Assembly: GCA_047972135.1 (NCBI GenBank)
Contig: JBKEAJ010000092.1
Location: 1-7,987 of the forward strand
Direction of reading: 5' to 3'
From: JBKEAJ01 sp047972135
Lineage (GTDB): Bacteria; Bacteroidota; Bacteroidia; Bacteroidales; Prolixibacteraceae
Length of the DNA stretch: 7,987 nucleotides
Positions 4,896-7,987 of the stretch are shown here, piece by piece (the stretch's first letter is position 1; the number at the start of each line of letters is the position of its first letter). The translations under genes and the position numbers were made by a program. A model generated the notes under the pieces. The model was not told the DNA's origin. It did no database searches and worked only from the letters and a program-made list of their open reading frames with translations.

Positions 4896-6269
4896 CTATT
4901 TCAAAAACACTTCTATAACGGGAATTTCTACATCAGGCTTATTTACAGGTAGTAACAAATTTATATCATTTTCTCCAAGATGCCTATCCATATGATAACC
5001 ATGTGGTTTGCCCATTTTAATCTCAGATGCATCATGCAAAAACTGTACGTACTTGATTTTATCGGCATAGCCGGGCGATAGGAAATTTTGCAACGGATAA
5101 TCGAGTAAATGAATGTATAAGCAATTGGTCGTGGGATTGTATGTCAGTAGACAGTTGTCGGGAACTGCAAAACCTTCGGGGGCTTGCGTACAGCCATAAA
5201 TCGACCTGCTATTGTATTTCATCCACTCACCCATTTTCTCCAATGCATCATCAGCTCTGCTGTCGAACAGTCCTCGTGCCGTTGGTCCGACATTTAGCAA
5301 CAAATTGCCTCCCTTGCTGACAGATTCTATCAACAATACCAAGAGCTGCTTATTATCCTTCCATGTATGCTCATCTCTATAATAGCCCCACGAACCTGAA
5401 AAAGTTTGGCATGTCTCCCATGGAATTTTCTCCCCATTTATTTCCGGCCATTTATCTACCTTAAATTGCTCGGGAGTAGTGAAGTCCCACCCGCCTTTAT
5501 AGTCTTTCAGATCGGCACGGTCGTTTACAATAATGCTGGGCTGCAAGCGACGAACCGTCTTCATCAATTCCTCAGAACCCCAGTCGTCCCTTCCCTTTCC
5601 ATATTTACCAGGAAAAGAATAGTCAAGCCACAATATGTCAATCTTGCCATAGTTAGTCAGCAACTCACTAACTTGATTTTTAAGGTATTCACGATATTTG
5701 GACATATCACGGTTTTTATTTAGCTCGTCGTATTTCTCCTGCGTGTTAGTTTTTAGAGGATGAATGTTGTCAATAGTATAATCAGGATGATGCCAGTCTA
5801 TCAGAGAGTAATAAAAACCTATACCCAAACCCTCAGCACGAAAGGCATCTACCCATTCTTTGATAATATCCTTGCCATAGGGAGTGTTAGTAGCCTTAAA
5901 ATCAGTATATTTAGAATCGAACATACAAAAACCTTCGTGATGCTTTGTGGTAATAACGGCATACTTCATCCCTGCTGCTTTCGCTTTGCGAGCCCATTCT
6001 ACGGGGTCGTACAAGTCGGGATTGAAAATATCGAAATATTTCTCCTGATAGTCCTCTGCCGAAGTACGCTCACGAGTTTGCACCCACTCATGCCGGGCTG
6101 GCAGTGCGTAAAGTCCCCAATGTATAAACATTCCGAAGCGCGCATCCGTCCACCACGATAGGCGCTCGGTCTTTTGCTCGGCAGTTTCGTCCCAAATCTT
6201 TTTCTCTTGTGAAAATCCTTGCTGACAGGATAATGTCAACAGCAGAAGTATGATAAAAATATTCTTCAT
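4896..6269 (-). CDS. Secreted alpha-L-fucosidase, glycoside hydrolase family 29
   Basis: The 457-residue enzyme removes alpha-linked L-fucose from glycan ends by a retaining mechanism. Residues 1-20 are a signal peptide, probably cut before Q21 (GFS/QEKK); C15 gives only a poor lipobox (TLSC), so a soluble periplasmic enzyme is more likely than a lipoprotein. Residues about 25-360 form the catalytic barrel with GH29 hallmarks: WWTDARFGMFIHWGLYALP (H50), KHHEGFCMF (H110, H111), and D216 in ILWLDYSFP as the expected nucleophile. TTPEQF (E267) and WETCQTFSGSWGYY (E285) are conserved, but I cannot assign the acid/base between them. The last 95 residues form the usual small beta-domain. Size is normal and no key residue appears lost. 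The gene starts 15 bases after the upstream GH29 stop codon, so the two are almost surely cotranscribed. There is no Shine-Dalgarno sequence. Exact linkage preference is not readable. Confidence 0.92.
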   Translation of the reverse strand: MKNIFIILLLLTLSCQQGFSQEKKIWDETAEQKTERLSWWTDARFGMFIHWGLYALPARHEWVQTRERTSAEDYQEKYFDIFNPDLYDPVEWARKAKAAGMKYAVITTKHHEGFCMFDSKYTDFKATNTPYGKDIIKEWVDAFRAEGLGIGFYYSLIDWHHPDYTIDNIHPLKTNTQEKYDELNKNRDMSKYREYLKNQVSELLTNYGKIDILWLDYSFPGKYGKGRDDWGSEELMKTVRRLQPSIIVNDRADLKDYKGGWDFTTPEQFKVDKWPEINGEKIPWETCQTFSGSWGYYRDEHTWKDNKQLLVLLIESVSKGGNLLLNVGPTARGLFDSRADDALEKMGEWMKYNSRSIYGCTQAPEGFAVPDNCLLTYNPTTNCLYIHLLDYPLQNFLSPGYADKIKYVQFLHDASEIKMGKPHGYHMDRHLGENDINLLLPVNKPDVEIPVIEVFLK

Positions 6270-6284
6270 AGTTGTATTTTATAC

Positions 6285-7987
6285 TTATTCGCTTACCACA
6301 TCAAGTTCTGCAATGCCGATATAGCCATCCTTTTCAACCGGCGACACAGCTCGAAATTTTATATAACGAGCATCGGCAGCCGTAAACTCCTTGAGCTGCC
6401 ATATCGGACTACTTTTAATATTTGAGAACTCTCCCGAAGATATTTTACGCCAAATCTTGCAGTCTAAGCTCACATAAAACTCATAGTGAGATATTATTCC
6501 GGTGTCCCAACGACCTTGATCGGGAAGGTATCTGAAACCTTTGAGCTTCACAATCTCTCCTAAATCAAGCACATAGTCCATTGGCTTAGCGAATTTCATG
6601 CTCCATGCAGTTCTTTCATCGCCATCGATTATACGAGAAGTCCTGTCGTTGCTCTCTCCTACTATCGTCCATTTCTCTCGTGGAATGTCAAACTCTGCCA
6701 TAGTTACAGGACTTGCATTCTCTGTTTCAGGGTCTACAACGACAGCCTTTACTTTTCCTTTTTCGTTCAAACTAAAGACTTGTGTATATTTTTTGGATTC
6801 TGTCGAAGGCTCAGTCCCATCGAGGGTATAGTAAATATCCAAACCATTATCGAAAGCCGTAATACTGACTTCTCCTGCCTTGTTTCTTTGGATTTTTGGC
6901 TCTACTAATACCTTAGGAGCTTTGTATAACTCTATGTTAGTGATTGTAGGACAAGCTTTTGCATCTTCAATATTCAGCCTCACTTTTGATGCCGTAACAT
7001 TTGGGAAACGTAATATCCGCTTTCTGCCAATGGTAGTTTCGTCGGCTATTTTCTCCCACCTATCGCCAATCAGTGCTTCTACGCTAAACTTCTTCACCCT
7101 CTGACCAAGGCGGATTTCCTCCTGAGCCAAAAAGCGGTTGAACTCCGTCGGACTTCCTAAGTCTATAGTGAGAGACGTGCTTAAAACTCCGTCATCACTA
7201 GCCCAATAAGTCTCAGGATTGCCGTCTGTTACATTGCTTGCTGCATATTTACTTGCATTGCCTCGCACATTGTCGGCTTCTACATCCTTGCCGTTTGCCA
7301 AAGGTGTAGCAAAATCGGCATCTATAGCTTTCTTTAGTTTCAAGATCTGTTCCACATCAGTTTCATGTATCAAGCCACGCGTATCGACAGGAAAATTTAT
7401 CAATAGAGAGGCATTCCTACCTATGCTATTATAGTATATATCAAGAAGATGAGGCAAGGTCTTCACCTTATGGTCTTCGTAGGTATGATAGTACCAGCCC
7501 GGGCGGATAGAAACATCAACCTCCGCAGGTACCCAATGAGTGCCGTCTTCATGTCCGGTACGAAGCTCCTTATAATTCGGCGAACCAGGATAAAACTCAT
7601 CTCGGCGGATAGGCGACCAATTGGTTTTCATTGCCCATCCCTCCTCATTGCCTACCCAACGAATGTCGGGACCTGCATCGCTAAACATACAGGCATTCGG
7701 CTGTAACTCTCGCACTAGTTTATGAGTGTTCTCCCAATCGTAATAAGTCTTATTGTCTATCTCTCTTTTTTCGTTTGCACCTCCATAGTAGCCTGTTCCT
7801 CCCATAGCTCCGTCAAACCACACCTCAAATACATCGCCGTAGTTGGTGAGCAATTCTTTCAGCTGATTTCTGAAATAAGTCAGATATTCAGGTTTGCCGT
7901 AGTCGGCACAGTTCCTGTCCCATGGCGACAGATAAACGCCGAATTTTAAACCATACTCTTTGCATGCCTCCGAAAGCTCTTTTACCA
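6285..7987 (-). CDS. Multidomain GH29 alpha-L-fucosidase with two F5/8C (CBM32-like) domains (5' end outside window)
   Basis: The frame is open to the right edge and ends at TAA 6287-6285, giving 566 visible residues; an in-frame TTG at 7853 is not the start. The visible part begins inside the GH29 barrel (VKELSEACKEYGLKFGVYLS). D58, in FEVWFDGAMGG (codon 7814-7812), is the expected nucleophile, and VPAEVDVSIRPGWYYH (about 152-167) is a conserved GH29 block with a candidate active-site glutamate. The order after that is: F5/8 type C (discoidin, CBM32-like) domain about 235-355; a chitobiase/hexosaminidase C-terminal-like module about 360-434 (ITAFDNGLDIYYTLDGTEPS); and a second F5/8C domain about 435-566. 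Such carbohydrate-binding tails fit an enzyme for complex fucosylated host glycans such as Lewis-type or mucin structures. The layout resembles the GH29-B group, but subfamily is inferred. It is the promoter-proximal partner of the smaller fucosidase. Confidence 0.92.
   Translation of the reverse strand, partial: VKELSEACKEYGLKFGVYLSPWDRNCADYGKPEYLTYFRNQLKELLTNYGDVFEVWFDGAMGGTGYYGGANEKREIDNKTYYDWENTHKLVRELQPNACMFSDAGPDIRWVGNEEGWAMKTNWSPIRRDEFYPGSPNYKELRTGHEDGTHWVPAEVDVSIRPGWYYHTYEDHKVKTLPHLLDIYYNSIGRNASLLINFPVDTRGLIHETDVEQILKLKKAIDADFATPLANGKDVEADNVRGNASKYAASNVTDGNPETYWASDDGVLSTSLTIDLGSPTEFNRFLAQEEIRLGQRVKKFSVEALIGDRWEKIADETTIGRKRILRFPNVTASKVRLNIEDAKACPTITNIELYKAPKVLVEPKIQRNKAGEVSITAFDNGLDIYYTLDGTEPSTESKKYTQVFSLNEKGKVKAVVVDPETENASPVTMAEFDIPREKWTIVGESNDRTSRIIDGDERTAWSMKFAKPMDYVLDLGEIVKLKGFRYLPDQGRWDTGIISHYEFYVSLDCKIWRKISSGEFSNIKSSPIWQLKEFTAADARYIKFRAVSPVEKDGYIGIAELDVVSE

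Noticed and set aside
5760..6161. Plus-strand open frame of 133 codons, and similar plus-strand frames between 5406 and 7949
   Set aside because: They run antisense to the GH29 genes, whose families and motifs are clear, and they show no recognisable protein features.
6225..6269. Lipoprotein signal in the complete fucosidase (cysteine at residue 15)
   Set aside because: The residues before the cysteine (TLS) lack the usual Leu at -3, and a good ordinary cleavage site follows at GFS/Q.

Overview
The window looks like chromosomal DNA from a member of the order Bacteroidales (Bacteroidetes). The reasons are promoter-like TAnnTTTG boxes of the Bacteroidetes -7 type, almost no Shine-Dalgarno sequences, carbohydrate-active secreted enzymes of host-glycan type, an Rpn-family PD-(D/E)XK protein typical of these genomes, and many intergenic palindromic repeats. 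The genus cannot be fixed from the sequence alone.

Layout, left to right: (1) the C-terminal end of a secreted or lipoprotein-type gene (1-501, +), probably a PKD-like polysaccharide-utilisation lipoprotein, ended by a good intrinsic terminator; (2) an Rpn-family nuclease/transposase-like gene (692-1675, +) with in-frame 12-nt and 24-nt tandem repeats; (3) a repeat-rich gap holding a 74-bp palindromic element and a near-perfect second copy of the sequence that precedes the Rpn gene; (4) a complete family 8 polysaccharide lyase lipoprotein of chondroitin AC/hyaluronan type (1963-4053, +) with all catalytic residues present; (5) a Phd/YefM-type antitoxin (4141-4395, +) with a TGTACA-type operator, followed by a toxin gene cut off after 22 codons (4392-4460); (6) about 430 bases of mosaic palindromic repeats (4461-4895); (7) on the minus strand, two adjacent GH29 alpha-L-fucosidase genes, one complete (6269-4896) and one multidomain enzyme that runs off the right edge (7987-6285).

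Functionally the region reads as part of a host-glycan degradation locus. The lyase would cleave chondroitin or hyaluronan at the cell surface or in the periplasm, and the two fucosidases would trim fucosylated glycans such as mucin or N-glycan ends. The lyase and the fucosidases are transcribed towards each other, so they are separate units. The Rpn gene and the broken toxin-antitoxin pair are accessory insertions between them.

No wholly new system is evident. The most unusual points are: a 74-bp promoter/start segment duplicated (71/74 identical) in front of both the Rpn gene and the lyase gene; an orphaned antitoxin that keeps its operator while its toxin is truncated at a repeat cluster; and two 74-bp palindromic elements in opposite orientation bracketing the lyase and antitoxin.
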